This document shows, one piece after another, positions 35,163 through 43,713 of a stretch of DNA of 64,000 nucleotides; the stretch's first letter is position 1; every line of letters starts with the position of its first letter. A program made the translations under genes and the position numbers. The notes beneath the pieces were generated by a model. That model saw only the letters and a list, made by a program, of their open reading frames with translations. It did no database searches and was not told where the DNA came from. This stretch comes from Clostridia bacterium (GTDB lineage: Bacteria > Bacillota > Clostridia > UBA1381 > UBA9506): positions 62,001-126,000 of the forward strand of contig JAFQJE010000007.1 in the NCBI GenBank assembly GCA_017415145.1, in the 5' to 3' direction.

Positions 35163-35575
35163 TGGCAAAATATATATCACATTCTGCAGAAGATACCACG
35201 CGTATCGCCGCAGAATTTGCTCATAATTTAACCCCTGGAGATGTGGTACTTCTCTATGGTGAAATGGGCGTAGGAAAAACTGTATTTACGAATGGTCTGT
35301 GTCGGGCTCTTGGTGCGTGCGATTTCGCCACAAGCCCGACATTTACTGTAGTAAATGAATACGACGGCGGAGATTTTCCTGTTTATCACTTTGATATGTA
35401 CCGCATAGAGGACGAAGATGAGCTCTATGAGCTTGGCTTTGACGACTACCTAAACGCAGGCGGTGTATGCATCATTGAATGGCCCGAAAATATACCAAAC
35501 TGGCTGCCTAAGAAAAATATCCGTGTGGATATTTCAAAGGACAGCGAAACCTCAAGAACCATTGATATTAAATAA
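35162..35575 (+). CDS. tsaE: tRNA threonylcarbamoyladenosine synthesis ATPase TsaE
   Basis: A 137-residue P-loop ATPase. Walker A is GEMGVGKT at about residue 33. SPTFTVVNEY and HFDMYRI are the characteristic TsaE segments, and CIIEWPE is the Walker B-like end. With TsaB and TsaD it makes the universal t6A37 tRNA modification; tsaD is not in the window. The start codon overlaps the stop of the preceding membrane protein gene. Confidence 0.96.
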   Translation: MAKYISHSAEDTTRIAAEFAHNLTPGDVVLLYGEMGVGKTVFTNGLCRALGACDFATSPTFTVVNEYDGGDFPVYHFDMYRIEDEDELYELGFDDYLNAGGVCIIEWPENIPNWLPKKNIRVDISKDSETSRTIDIK

Positions 35576-35584
35576 GGAGAAATT

Positions 35585-36274
35585 ATGTTAGTTCTGGGTA
35601 TTGACTCCTCATCAAACGCTGCAACTGTTGCAGTTGTCCGCGATGGTGAGTTGTTATGCGAATATACACAAAATCAAAAAAAGACTCACTCTGTCAAAAT
35701 GCTTCCCATGATTGAGGCTATGCTTTCTGACCTTGACCTTAACCTATCAGACATTGACGTTTTTGCCTGCGGAATAGGTCCAGGGTCATTTACAGGAGTG
35801 CGAATCGGCGGTGCTACTGTACGCGGTTTTGCAGATACATTGAATCGCCCTTGCGTTGCAATAACTTCGCTTGCTGCATTATATGACAATGTGAAATATT
35901 TTGACGGGACAGTTTTTGCTTTAGTTTTTGCAAGAGAAGGAGAATGCTATACTGCCGTATATGAAAACGGAGAGGAGATTGTCGCTCCCTGCGTAATGAC
36001 GATTGATGACATTGTCACTTTGGCCAAAGATAAGAAATGCATCTTTGTAGGCGATGGTGCCATTGCAAACTACGAAATCCTATCCGGGATTGAAAATTCC
36101 ACAATAGCCGAAACACGTCACAATATAATTTCGGCAGGTGCCATAGCACTTCTCGGCTACTACAAAGCTATCACGGGGGATGTGGGTACATCTTCTGTCA
36201 TTGCTCCCCTGTATTTAAGAAAATCACAGGCAGAGCGTGAATACGACGAAAAACATAAATCGGAGGATAAATAA
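35585..36274 (+). CDS. tsaB: tRNA threonylcarbamoyladenosine synthesis protein TsaB
   Basis: A 229-residue ASKHA protein. It starts LGIDSSSNAATVAV and has the IGPGSFTGVRIG signature. TsaB scaffolds TsaD and TsaE in t6A synthesis. The C-terminal end (from about 200) is short and lysine-rich. It follows tsaE by 9 bp with an AAGGAG site, and its stop abuts the rpiB ATG. RimI, often the next gene in other bacteria, is absent here. Confidence 0.95.
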   Translation: MLVLGIDSSSNAATVAVVRDGELLCEYTQNQKKTHSVKMLPMIEAMLSDLDLNLSDIDVFACGIGPGSFTGVRIGGATVRGFADTLNRPCVAITSLAALYDNVKYFDGTVFALVFAREGECYTAVYENGEEIVAPCVMTIDDIVTLAKDKKCIFVGDGAIANYEILSGIENSTIAETRHNIISAGAIALLGYYKAITGDVGTSSVIAPLYLRKSQAEREYDEKHKSEDK

Positions 36275-36712
36275 ATGAAAGTTGTTATAGGTTCAGACCA
36301 CGGCGGATTTGAATTAAAAGAGGTTTTAAAAAACTATTTGGAAGAAAAGGGTTTCTGTGTTACAGACGTAGGTTGCTATGATACAGCTTCAGTTGATTAC
36401 CCCGATATTGCTGAAAAAGCCTGTGAAAAAGTGCTATCCGGCGAATGTGGCTGGGGAGTCTTGGTGTGCGGTACAGGTATTGGTATCTCAATAGCTGCAA
36501 ACAAGGTGCGTGGTATACGTTGTGCCCTTGTTTCAAACGAATATTCTGCCGAAATGACAAAACGCCATAACAACTCAAATATGCTGGCATTAGGAGGAAG
36601 AGTTACAGGTCCTGACCTTGCTAAAAATATTTTAAACGCATATATTTCTGCCGAATTTGAAGGTGGCAGACACCAGTCAAGAATTGATAAAATTAAAGCT
36701 ATAGAGGGTTAA
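36275..36712 (+). CDS. rpiB: Ribose-5-phosphate isomerase B
   Basis: A 145-residue RpiB/LacAB family enzyme. IGSDHGGFELKE is at the N-terminus, and the active-site Cys is in VCGTGIGISIAANK. It interconverts ribose-5-phosphate and ribulose-5-phosphate in the pentose phosphate pathway. GGAGG lies 7 nt before the ATG. It sits 3 bp before the deaminase gene, giving a nucleotide-metabolism pair. Confidence 0.95.
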   Translation: MKVVIGSDHGGFELKEVLKNYLEEKGFCVTDVGCYDTASVDYPDIAEKACEKVLSGECGWGVLVCGTGIGISIAANKVRGIRCALVSNEYSAEMTKRHNNSNMLALGGRVTGPDLAKNILNAYISAEFEGGRHQSRIDKIKAIEG

Positions 36713-36715
36713 ATT

Positions 36716-37195
36716 ATGACTGACAGACGTGATAAAATCAATTATTATTTAGATATAGCACAGACTGTTGCAGAACGCAGCACGTGTCTTCGCCGTTGCT
36801 ACGGCGCAATCATTGTAAACCACGACGAAATAATTTCAACAGGCTATAACGGTGCTCCCCGCGGACGTAAAAACTGCATTGATTTAGGTCGCTGCATAAG
36901 AGAGGAATTAAAAATTCCCTCAGGGGAACGTTATGAGTTATGCCGTTCTGTTCACGCAGAACAAAACTGCATAATTTCTGCCTCACGCCGTGACATGATA
37001 GGGGCAACCTTATATCTTGCCTGTGTCAGCGGTGCAACAGGTGAATTAATGAGCGGCACAAACAGCTGCTCCATGTGTAAGCGTGCCATTATAAATGCAG
37101 GCATTTGTTATGTTATAATCCGTGACACAGATACAGAATACCGTGTAATTGACGTAAACGACTGGATTGAAAACGACGATTCATTATTTGAATAG
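36716..37195 (+). CDS. dCMP deaminase (ComEB-like)
   Basis: A 159-residue cytidine/deoxycytidylate deaminase. The zinc site is formed by VHAEQNC (His and catalytic Glu) and CSMCKRAI (two Cys), with an N-terminal NGAPRG substrate segment. It probably converts dCMP to dUMP for thymidylate synthesis. The family is annotated comEB in Bacillus, where it lies with competence genes; no competence genes are adjacent here. The operon ends at the terminator at 37233-37260. Confidence 0.9.
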   Translation: MTDRRDKINYYLDIAQTVAERSTCLRRCYGAIIVNHDEIISTGYNGAPRGRKNCIDLGRCIREELKIPSGERYELCRSVHAEQNCIISASRRDMIGATLYLACVSGATGELMSGTNSCSMCKRAIINAGICYVIIRDTDTEYRVIDVNDWIENDDSLFE

Positions 37196-37232
37196 TTAGT
37201 ACATTATAGGTAAAAATAATATAGCAAATTTA

Positions 37233-37260
37233 TGCGATTGCAATTTTTGTTGCAATCGCA
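37233..37260 (+). terminator. Terminator after the deaminase gene
   Basis: An 11-bp stem TGCGATTGCAA and complement with a T-rich loop, then CTTTATT. Confidence 0.8.
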
Positions 37261-37290
37261 CTTTATTATCAGCAACAAGGAGGTGGCAAA

Positions 37291-37860
37291 GTGAATGACA
37301 TTATAAAAAGAGTTAAATCAGGAGACATCGAGGCTTTTTCTCTACTTGTGTCAGCCCATGAACAAAGAGCAATAAACTTTGCCTACCGTATGTTAAAAGA
37401 TTCAAATGATGCAGAAGACGCCACACAGGAGGCTTTCCTGCGTGCTTTTGATAAAATAAATACCTTCCGCGAGGACTCATCATTTACAACCTGGTTCTTT
37501 ACTATTTTAAACAATATCTGTCTTGATATGCTGAGAAAACGTTCAAAAAGAGCTGATACCATAAGCATTCATCAGTCAGACCCAAACGATGATGAATATG
37601 AATTGCAGATTGAAGATACTTCAGCAGGGCCTTATGAAAATTTGCAAAAAAAGGCGGCGGCGGAAACCTTAGAGGAAGCGCTGTCCCTTTTGTCTGAAGA
37701 ACATCGTGCAATAATTACTCTTCGTGATATAAACGATTTTGAATATGATGAGATTTCAAAAATTCTCGGCATATCTCTGGGAACAGTAAAGTCAAGGTTA
37801 TCCCGAGCACGATTTGCTCTGCGTAAAATTTTAGAAAAAAACAAGGAACTTTTCTTATAA
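37291..37860 (+). CDS. ECF-type RNA polymerase sigma factor
   Basis: A 189-residue sigma-70 family protein with region 2 (FAYRMLKDSNDAEDATQEAFLRAF, then WFFTILNNICLDMLRKRSKR) and region 4 (ITLRDINDFEYDEISKILGISLGTVKSRLSRA). No region 3 is present, so it is an extracytoplasmic-function sigma of the RpoE/SigW type. GTG start with AAGGAGG ahead. The next gene encodes a membrane anti-sigma factor 34 bp away, the usual arrangement. Confidence 0.95.
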   Translation: MNDIIKRVKSGDIEAFSLLVSAHEQRAINFAYRMLKDSNDAEDATQEAFLRAFDKINTFREDSSFTTWFFTILNNICLDMLRKRSKRADTISIHQSDPNDDEYELQIEDTSAGPYENLQKKAAAETLEEALSLLSEEHRAIITLRDINDFEYDEISKILGISLGTVKSRLSRARFALRKILEKNKELFL

Positions 37861-37894
37861 AAATTCGTCATTTTTAGTAGAAAGGAGTAGCGCT

Positions 37895-38713
37895 ATGAAA
37901 GAAAGTTGCAAAGACATAGTAGATTTGATTCCACTGTACATTGACAACGCACTTGAAGATGACATAAATAGCAAAGTGAAAGAGCACTTAAAATATTGCA
38001 AAGACTGTAATCAGGAATTTTTGTTTTTATCAAAGATTTCAAACACTTTGCAGAAAATTCCCGACGTGAGTGTTTCTGAAAATTTTCATAAAAACCTCAT
38101 GGCAAAGGTTGCAGAGCAACAGTCTAAAAAACGTACAAGACGTATCGTACTTTTACGTCGCAGTAGCGCAGGAGTGGCTGCAGCAGCGGTTGTTGCATTG
38201 TCAGTTGTAAGCTTTTCTAATTTAAACAACACGAAAACTGACATTGATTCCACCAACTACTCAGTTGCACCTACATCTGATGCAATAAGTGTTCCTGTGG
38301 ATGAACCTGTCTCATCAGTCCAGAACAAAGAAAGTACACCCCCTACTGCAGGAACAGAAGAGAAGGTCATCAAAGATATATCCTATGACTCCTTTGTTGA
38401 TAACAACACTGCTCCCCCAAGTGGCGGAAGTACTGCAAAAGACATACCTGCTGCATCTCCAACTTTACCCGCTGAGGAAAGCGTCGGTGATGTTGCAGTT
38501 ATATGCGACGATTTGACCTGTATGAAGGCAGTGATCACACTTGACGATACGAATCGCGATGCAGTAATGGAAATTTTATCCCAGTACGAAAAGGACGATA
38601 CCGGCTACCTGATCCCCGATATAAACAATGTTTTGCGAAAAATTGCAGAACAGGGAATACAGGTACAGACAGAAAGTTGTGATCTTGCACACAATTACAT
38701 TATAATAAAATAA
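37895..38713 (+). CDS. Anti-sigma factor with zf-HC2 domain
   Basis: A 272-residue transmembrane protein. Residues 1-40 carry the zinc anti-sigma motif (Cys5, then HLKYCKDC with HxxxCxxC). A membrane helix is at about 87-107, preceded by a basic KKRTRR stretch. The outside part has a low-complexity Ser/Thr/Pro linker and a C-terminal globular domain (about 180-272) of no known family. It should hold the upstream sigma factor inactive until an envelope signal is sensed. GGAG precedes the ATG. Confidence 0.9.
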   Translation: MKESCKDIVDLIPLYIDNALEDDINSKVKEHLKYCKDCNQEFLFLSKISNTLQKIPDVSVSENFHKNLMAKVAEQQSKKRTRRIVLLRRSSAGVAAAAVVALSVVSFSNLNNTKTDIDSTNYSVAPTSDAISVPVDEPVSSVQNKESTPPTAGTEEKVIKDISYDSFVDNNTAPPSGGSTAKDIPAASPTLPAEESVGDVAVICDDLTCMKAVITLDDTNRDAVMEILSQYEKDDTGYLIPDINNVLRKIAEQGIQVQTESCDLAHNYIIIK

Positions 38714-38742
38714 AAAGAAGAGTAGCTCGGCTACTCTTCTTT
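38714..38742. terminator. Bidirectional terminator
   Basis: A 13-bp perfect stem AAAGAAGAGTAGC and complement with a TCG loop. It is shared by the anti-sigma gene and the convergent transporter gene, whose stop lies inside it. Confidence 0.88.
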
Positions 38743-39603
38743 ACTTTTGCTAAGTAAAAATACTGCAAACAATATCAGGACTATTCCCGTTGTTGATGCT
38801 ATGCTCAATCTTTCACCAAGAATAACCACGCTGAAAATCGTGGCTGCCATGGGCTCTAAAATTCCCAGTGTAGTTGCCGTACCTGCAGGGATTGTTTTGA
38901 GAGCTATTGTATAGATAAAATATGGCAAAAAACAGGTTACTGCTGAAAGTCCTGCCATCAGAAGAATTGTGTGAGGATTTTCCATTGCAACGGTAACAAT
39001 TCCCTGTGGTTTCGAAAAAACCATGGCAAGCATGCCACTTGTCAAAAAGCAGTAAAATGTTGCTGTGGATGGATTAAGCGTTTTTCTCATCTGTATTTTG
39101 GTCAAAATATTATAAGCACTATAAGCTATACCTGATAAAAGCCCCAATAATATGCCAATTATGTTTACCTTTAACCCGCCTACTATTCCCGAAACCAGTG
39201 CACAACCAACAATCATAAGTACAAGGGACACTGTTTTTTGCGGGGTAAGCTTTTCACCTAAAAAAGCAACAGAATATATCATTACAAATATAGGTGCAGT
39301 AAACATAAGCACTACTGCAGTAGAAACAGATGTCATCTGCATTGATGTAAAATAACAACTTTGAGTGCAGAACATAGAAATACCGCCTAAAGCATACAAT
39401 ACCAGTTGCTCTGCAGAGACACGAAATAGCCTTTTATTACTTACAAATATGTAAATTCCCATAAATATAGCTGCACCCATAGCACGGATTGCAGTCATTT
39501 GCAACGATGTAAGTCCATAGGGTGCCAGAAAGTTCACAAACAACCCTGATGTGCCCCACATCACACTTGCCAAGACTATAAAAAGATATGCTTTTGTTTT
39601 CAT
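38731..39603 (-). CDS. EamA/DMT-family transporter (second copy)
   Basis: A 290-residue protein with ten membrane helices in two EamA repeats; it begins AYLFIVLASVMWGTSGLFVN. It has low similarity to the transporter at 18360-19250, so the two are not recent duplicates. GGGAGG precedes the ATG by about 8 nt. The C-terminus overlaps the shared terminator. No co-transcribed partner; substrate unknown. Confidence 0.9.
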   Translation of the reverse strand: MKTKAYLFIVLASVMWGTSGLFVNFLAPYGLTSLQMTAIRAMGAAIFMGIYIFVSNKRLFRVSAEQLVLYALGGISMFCTQSCYFTSMQMTSVSTAVVLMFTAPIFVMIYSVAFLGEKLTPQKTVSLVLMIVGCALVSGIVGGLKVNIIGILLGLLSGIAYSAYNILTKIQMRKTLNPSTATFYCFLTSGMLAMVFSKPQGIVTVAMENPHTILLMAGLSAVTCFLPYFIYTIALKTIPAGTATTLGILEPMAATIFSVVILGERLSIASTTGIVLILFAVFLLSKSKEE

Positions 39604-39660
39604 TTTTTACCTCCCGGAAATAATGAGTTTATTTTAATATCTGCATCGTTTTTTGTCAAT

Positions 39661-39695
39661 AAAAATACTGAACGTACAAACCTGCAGTATTTTTT
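39661..39695 (-). terminator. Terminator after the M4 peptidase gene
   Basis: AATACTG/CAGTATT stem with a long loop and a T-run on the minus strand. The paired part is only about 9 bp, so it is moderate support. Confidence 0.6.
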
Positions 39696-39698
39696 ATA

Positions 39699-41477
39699 TT
39701 ATTGTTCAAAACTTTCATTGAGACCCTGTTCTGACAGGCCCATCATCTCAACACCTGTTGCTATCGCCGTCTGCGTTAAACCATCTATTTTCCCTTCCTC
39801 AAGCATTGAAAGGGCGACACAATTAAGTATCTGATAAAGCTCAGTAAAATCTGTATGCTGTGTCATTGTACAAGCAACACGTAACCAGTATTCAGATAAG
39901 GTATTTATATCTTTAATATAGTCTGCTGTAAACTGCCCCATATGGGAAACAACTGTACTATAAGCATAACAACTCTGCAAATTTGTAATGTTTACCGCAC
40001 CCGAGGTGGTCATGTAGTATCCGTTCGAAGGAACTGCCATATCCCGTTCCCCATGCTTCCAGTCTGCAGTGCCATTTTGTTTCATCTCTGCTAATTCTGC
40101 AAAAATATCTGCCATACCTTCCACGATTGCAGCATTTTCATTGAGTGCCTTTGTGCCCTTGACTCCTGAAATATTTTGCATTACGCCATGTGCGTACTCA
40201 TGAACAACTGTGTTATAGTCTATTTCCCCCTGTGTAAGGTCCTCACGGAAAAACATCAGCTTGCCGTTTGTATAAAGTGCATTGCCTGTAGGAATTTTAT
40301 CGGAAACGTATTGATTCGAATTTATATAAACCTTAAATCCCGTTCCCTTACCGTCAAGTCCCTTCCAACCAAACTGTGTGTTAAAGAAATTGTATGCACG
40401 ATCAACAGCATCCTTCACGCTGGCAACATAGGGAGACGTATTACCCGATGTAATATCAGATATTTGTATTTTATCTTCTGCAATGGTGCTTTTTTCATCG
40501 TTCCATTTGAATTTATCATTTACTGTAGCAATTTCATAGATATAGCTTTCTTCGGTGTTCTGAGTCTCTTCTGTTACTTCATTTTCAAAGCTTGATGTGG
40601 CAATAACACCTATTCCGCCGCCACCTACTGCATCAACAAACACATCGTATGCATTGTACTCATCAAGTCTGTTATAGCCCGAAACATTTGCAACGTATGC
40701 AAGATAAGTTTTGCCGTTTGTATTTGTTACTGTTTTTTGCACAGGTGTTACATTTACCCCTGACACGATAACATACTCATCCGGCAATTTGCTTACATAA
40801 TCCACAATGGCATTTTCTGCCGTTGCCTTATCAATTGTGTGTGCTGCCGTAAGTCCTTGTGTGGTAACGTATGCACAGTTGTAGCTGATTGGTGTACCGT
40901 CATCACGTGCTGAAATAACCGCCTCTCCTCCGTATACAGGAATACCCTGATACACCTGACGAAAACGATATATTGTGCCGCCCGAAAATTCTATCTTTTT
41001 ATCAAATTCGTATTCGTTATCAACATCTGCAAATTCCATAGTCTGCTGACCTGAGGTAATTGCTGCCTTTGCAGACACTTCGTCGGTAATGGGAGTACCC
41101 GTAAAATTAATGCCTGTAAAAGTTTTTCTGAGTTCTCCCTCAATTGCTGATGTGCTAGGTGTAACTACCTCTTCTTTGCCCAGAACACCTGTATAAATCA
41201 GAGCTCCTACAACAACGCCTGCTAAAATAGTCACAACTAAAATAACTGCTATGGCAATTTTTGCCCTTTTTAATTTGTTTTCCTCACGTTTTTGCTTTTT
41301 TTCTTTTTTCTTTTTGTCCTTTGCCTGAAGCTTTGAAATTTTGTCAAAATCATCGTGAAGTTCGGGCATTGCATCTATCATTTCATCTGTACGGAGTCCC
41401 TCTGTTACTTCTTTGCCGCAGCCCTTACATATATTACTGTTCTTTTTTATCTTTTTGCCACAAAATCTGCATTTCAT
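39699..41477 (-). CDS. Membrane-tethered thermolysin-like (M4) metallopeptidase with N-terminal zinc ribbon
   Basis: A 592-residue protein of unusual design. Residues 1-20 are a cytoplasmic zinc ribbon (Cys3, Cys6, Cys17, Cys20). A Lys-rich charged stretch (about 50-70) and one membrane helix (about 72-95) follow. Outside is a FTP/PepSY-like propeptide region (about 150-310) and an M4 catalytic domain with HEYAH at 426-430 and the third zinc ligand in VEGMAD (Glu453). The usual His-bearing GGVHxNSG segment reads GAVNITNLQSC, so the transition-state His is not where expected. Secreted M4 enzymes normally carry a signal peptide; here the signal is replaced by a permanent anchor. No downstream partner. 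Proteolytic activity is inferred. Confidence 0.9.
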   Translation of the reverse strand: MKCRFCGKKIKKNSNICKGCGKEVTEGLRTDEMIDAMPELHDDFDKISKLQAKDKKKKEKKQKREENKLKRAKIAIAVILVVTILAGVVVGALIYTGVLGKEEVVTPSTSAIEGELRKTFTGINFTGTPITDEVSAKAAITSGQQTMEFADVDNEYEFDKKIEFSGGTIYRFRQVYQGIPVYGGEAVISARDDGTPISYNCAYVTTQGLTAAHTIDKATAENAIVDYVSKLPDEYVIVSGVNVTPVQKTVTNTNGKTYLAYVANVSGYNRLDEYNAYDVFVDAVGGGGIGVIATSSFENEVTEETQNTEESYIYEIATVNDKFKWNDEKSTIAEDKIQISDITSGNTSPYVASVKDAVDRAYNFFNTQFGWKGLDGKGTGFKVYINSNQYVSDKIPTGNALYTNGKLMFFREDLTQGEIDYNTVVHEYAHGVMQNISGVKGTKALNENAAIVEGMADIFAELAEMKQNGTADWKHGERDMAVPSNGYYMTTSGAVNITNLQSCYAYSTVVSHMGQFTADYIKDINTLSEYWLRVACTMTQHTDFTELYQILNCVALSMLEEGKIDGLTQTAIATGVEMMGLSEQGLNESFEQ

Positions 41478-41573
41478 ATATTACATCTCCTTTGAGAACA
41501 TATTCTAACCGTTATATTTTATCAAAAATGTACTATTCTGTCAAATTTTTACCCACTTAATTAAAAATAAATT

Positions 41574-41600
41574 AAAAAAACGGGCTAGTGCCCGTTTTTT
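41574..41600 (-). terminator. Terminator after the ECF S component gene
   Basis: An 11-bp stem AAAAAACGGGC/GCCCGTTTTTT with a 4-nt loop and T-run on the minus strand. Confidence 0.88.
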
Positions 41601-42075
41601 AAAATTCAATATTTGTCTTTTTGAACACACCCATTAATAAAAGTCCCACAACAATTCCTGCTGTTGCCTGAACAATGTTTGGTGCTACATTCACTAAAGA
41701 AGCACCAAATCCGTATAAAAATCCTTCAAATACGTAGTAGCCTGCTACCATTACTGCCTCTGCTACTATTGCACTTATGATTTTCTTTGTTTTCTTTGAC
41801 AGGACACAGGCTATTAATGCCACTGCACCCTTTATCAAAAATGTAGCAGGTACATATACCATATATCCGTAAAATAAATCTGCAAGTGCGGAACCTACCG
41901 CCGCTGCCAAAAAGCCGTACACAGGTCCAAGGAACCAACCGCACAAAAGTACTACGCCGTCCCCTAAATTTATGTATCCTGACAAGGGTGACGGGATTTT
42001 AATTACCATAGTAGCAACACAAACTAATGATGCTAAAAGTGCAGAAAATACTATTTTTTTTGTTTTGTTTACCAT
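41599..42075 (-). CDS. ECF transporter S component
   Basis: A 158-residue membrane protein with six helices. The motif NLGDGVVLLCGWFLGPVYGFLAAAVGSALADL is a family hallmark (quoted region 38-69, ends only shown: NLGDG and GSALADL). Such S components bind a vitamin or its precursor and dock with a shared EcfAAT module. The closest family resemblance is to the ECF-riboflavin/HmpT-type group, but substrate cannot be assigned. ATG at 42075 follows GAGGTG by 6 nt; an upstream GTG is less likely. It is co-transcribed with the phosphodiesterase gene 11 bp upstream. No riboswitch precedes the pair. Confidence 0.88.
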   Translation of the reverse strand: MVNKTKKIVFSALLASLVCVATMVIKIPSPLSGYINLGDGVVLLCGWFLGPVYGFLAAAVGSALADLFYGYMVYVPATFLIKGAVALIACVLSKKTKKIISAIVAEAVMVAGYYVFEGFLYGFGASLVNVAPNIVQATAGIVVGLLLMGVFKKTNIEF

Positions 42076-42086
42076 TATGATCACCT

Positions 42087-42623
42087 CTAAATTTTGTATT
42101 GTTTTACTATTTTTCCTTCAAAATCCTTCCACAAAAATACGCCATCTTCAAAAATCATATATCCGTGATGGCTGTCCTCCTTCGGAATGGACACAGAACC
42201 GGGGTTTATGTAGGTGTAATTTTCGTGTTCTGTCACTTTAGGCACATGGGTGTGTCCGTGTAGTAATACATCAAACTTACCATCAGGAAGCTTTTCTTCG
42301 TTATATACGTGACCATGAGTTGCAAAAATCAACACTCCGTCATCAATCAAAGCGAAATCGTCCATAATGAAAAAATCAAGCACCATTTGGTCAACCTCAG
42401 CATCACAGTTGCCGCGAACACATAGAATACGGTCCTTTTCCTCATTTAAAAGGAGGATTACCTTTTTAGGATTGTAATCACGGGGCAAATCATTTCTCGG
42501 TCCGTGATATAATATATCGCCAAGCAGGAGCATTTTATCCGCCTGCTCACGCTTGTAAGCCTCTATCATTTTTTCAGCATAGTATGCACTTCCGTGAATA
42601 TCCGATGCTATAAACCATTTCAT
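42087..42623 (-). CDS. YfcE-type metallophosphoesterase
   Basis: A 178-residue calcineurin-like phosphodiesterase from the ATG at 42623, which has GAGGTG 6 nt upstream; the longer in-frame extension to 42671 has no ribosome site. Metal-binding motifs are seen in order: IASDIHG, LLGDILYHG, GNCD, ATHGHVY and LHGHTHVP. The family hydrolyses phosphodiesters or small nucleotides; E. coli YfcE acts on artificial substrates and its physiological one is uncertain. First gene of a two-gene operon with the ECF S component. Confidence 0.92.
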   Translation of the reverse strand: MKWFIASDIHGSAYYAEKMIEAYKREQADKMLLLGDILYHGPRNDLPRDYNPKKVILLLNEEKDRILCVRGNCDAEVDQMVLDFFIMDDFALIDDGVLIFATHGHVYNEEKLPDGKFDVLLHGHTHVPKVTEHENYTYINPGSVSIPKEDSHHGYMIFEDGVFLWKDFEGKIVKQYKI

Positions 42624-42737
42624 AGTGTTCACCTCGTTAAATAGTATACTCTTTTTTTGTTTCTGTGTCAATAAATCTATCCGTTAAATATGTATTTTCT
42701 TTATATTTTCTGACTAAAATATTCCTGAGGTGATAAT

Positions 42738-43694
42738 ATGTGTACAGCAGTACATTTCAATAATTTTTTCGGCAGAAATTTAGACCTTGACATATCCTAC
42801 AACGAGCAGGTCATACTTACTCCCAGAAATTACCCCTTTACTTTTAAAGCTTTAGAAAAACTACCCACACACCTGGCAATTATAGGTATCGGAACCTCTT
42901 CTGATGGGTACCCTCTTTATTACGATGGGATGAACGAGGCAGGACTTGCTATGGCGGGACTCAATTTCCCAGGGAACGCTCACTATTTCCCTGTGTGCCA
43001 TGGCGCTGATAACATCGCTCCGTTTGAGTTAATTCCATATATTCTGGGCAGGTGCGAAAGTGTTTGCGATGCAAAAAAACTTTTGTCACGAATAAATATA
43101 GCAGATATAAGTTTTTCACAAAAATTTCCTAATTCTCCCCTCCATTGGATGATTTCTGACAAACAAAGTTCTATCGTCGCAGAACAAACAAAAGAGGGAC
43201 TTAAAATCCATGACAATCCCGTTGGTATACTTACAAATAGCCCCACCTTTGATTTTCATCTGACAAATCTCACAAATTATATAAACATTACTTCACAAGA
43301 GCCCCAAAACCGTTTCAGCCAAAAATTAAACCTGTCACCTTACAGTCGTGGCATGGGCGGAATTGGCATACCTGGGGATTTGTCCTCTGCATCTCGTTTT
43401 GTGCGTGCATCCTTTACTTTGCTGAATTCTTCTGAGTGTAATCTTAGTCAGTTTTTTCACATCTTAGGCAATGTTGCACAACAAAAGGGAGCCGTCCACG
43501 TTGGCAACAGCTATGAATACACTCTATATTCTTCCTGTTGCGATATGGAACATCTTGTGTATTATTACACCACTTATGAAAACCCTGCCATATCTGCAGT
43601 ATATTTAAATTCCGAAAACCTTGACAGCAGTAATCTGATAATATACCCCATAGGGAAGGACCTATATATAAATCATGTAAATAAAAGAACCTGA
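42738..43694 (+). CDS. Choloylglycine hydrolase family enzyme (bile salt hydrolase / penicillin acylase type)
   Basis: A 318-residue Ntn-hydrolase. The N-terminal Met-Cys gives a mature catalytic Cys2, and the conserved residues appear in FGRNLDLD (Arg, Asp), GMNEAGLAMAGLNFPG (Asn), GILTNSP (Asn) and SSASRFVRASF (Arg). Length is typical. The enzymes deconjugate bile salts or acyl-amides; which substrate is favoured cannot be told from the sequence, though the family is a marker of intestinal habitat. There is no signal peptide, so it acts in the cytoplasm. The start follows GAGGTG. Single gene with terminator at 43689-43713. Confidence 0.9.
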   Translation: MCTAVHFNNFFGRNLDLDISYNEQVILTPRNYPFTFKALEKLPTHLAIIGIGTSSDGYPLYYDGMNEAGLAMAGLNFPGNAHYFPVCHGADNIAPFELIPYILGRCESVCDAKKLLSRINIADISFSQKFPNSPLHWMISDKQSSIVAEQTKEGLKIHDNPVGILTNSPTFDFHLTNLTNYINITSQEPQNRFSQKLNLSPYSRGMGGIGIPGDLSSASRFVRASFTLLNSSECNLSQFFHILGNVAQQKGAVHVGNSYEYTLYSSCCDMEHLVYYYTTYENPAISAVYLNSENLDSSNLIIYPIGKDLYINHVNKRT

Positions 43695-43713
43695 GCCAAG
43701 CTCAGGTCCTTTT
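43689..43713. terminator. Terminator between bile-salt-hydrolase-type gene and subtilase gene
   Basis: An 8-bp stem ACCTGAGC/GCTCAGGT with a 3-nt loop, then CCTTTTTATTTT on the plus strand. It overlaps the last bases of the plus-strand CDS. Confidence 0.8.

Noticed and set aside
41599-42623. Vitamin riboswitch ahead of the ECF S component operon
   Set aside because: The spacer upstream of 42623 is short (about 110 bp to the divergent gene) and shows no TPP, FMN or cobalamin conserved box.
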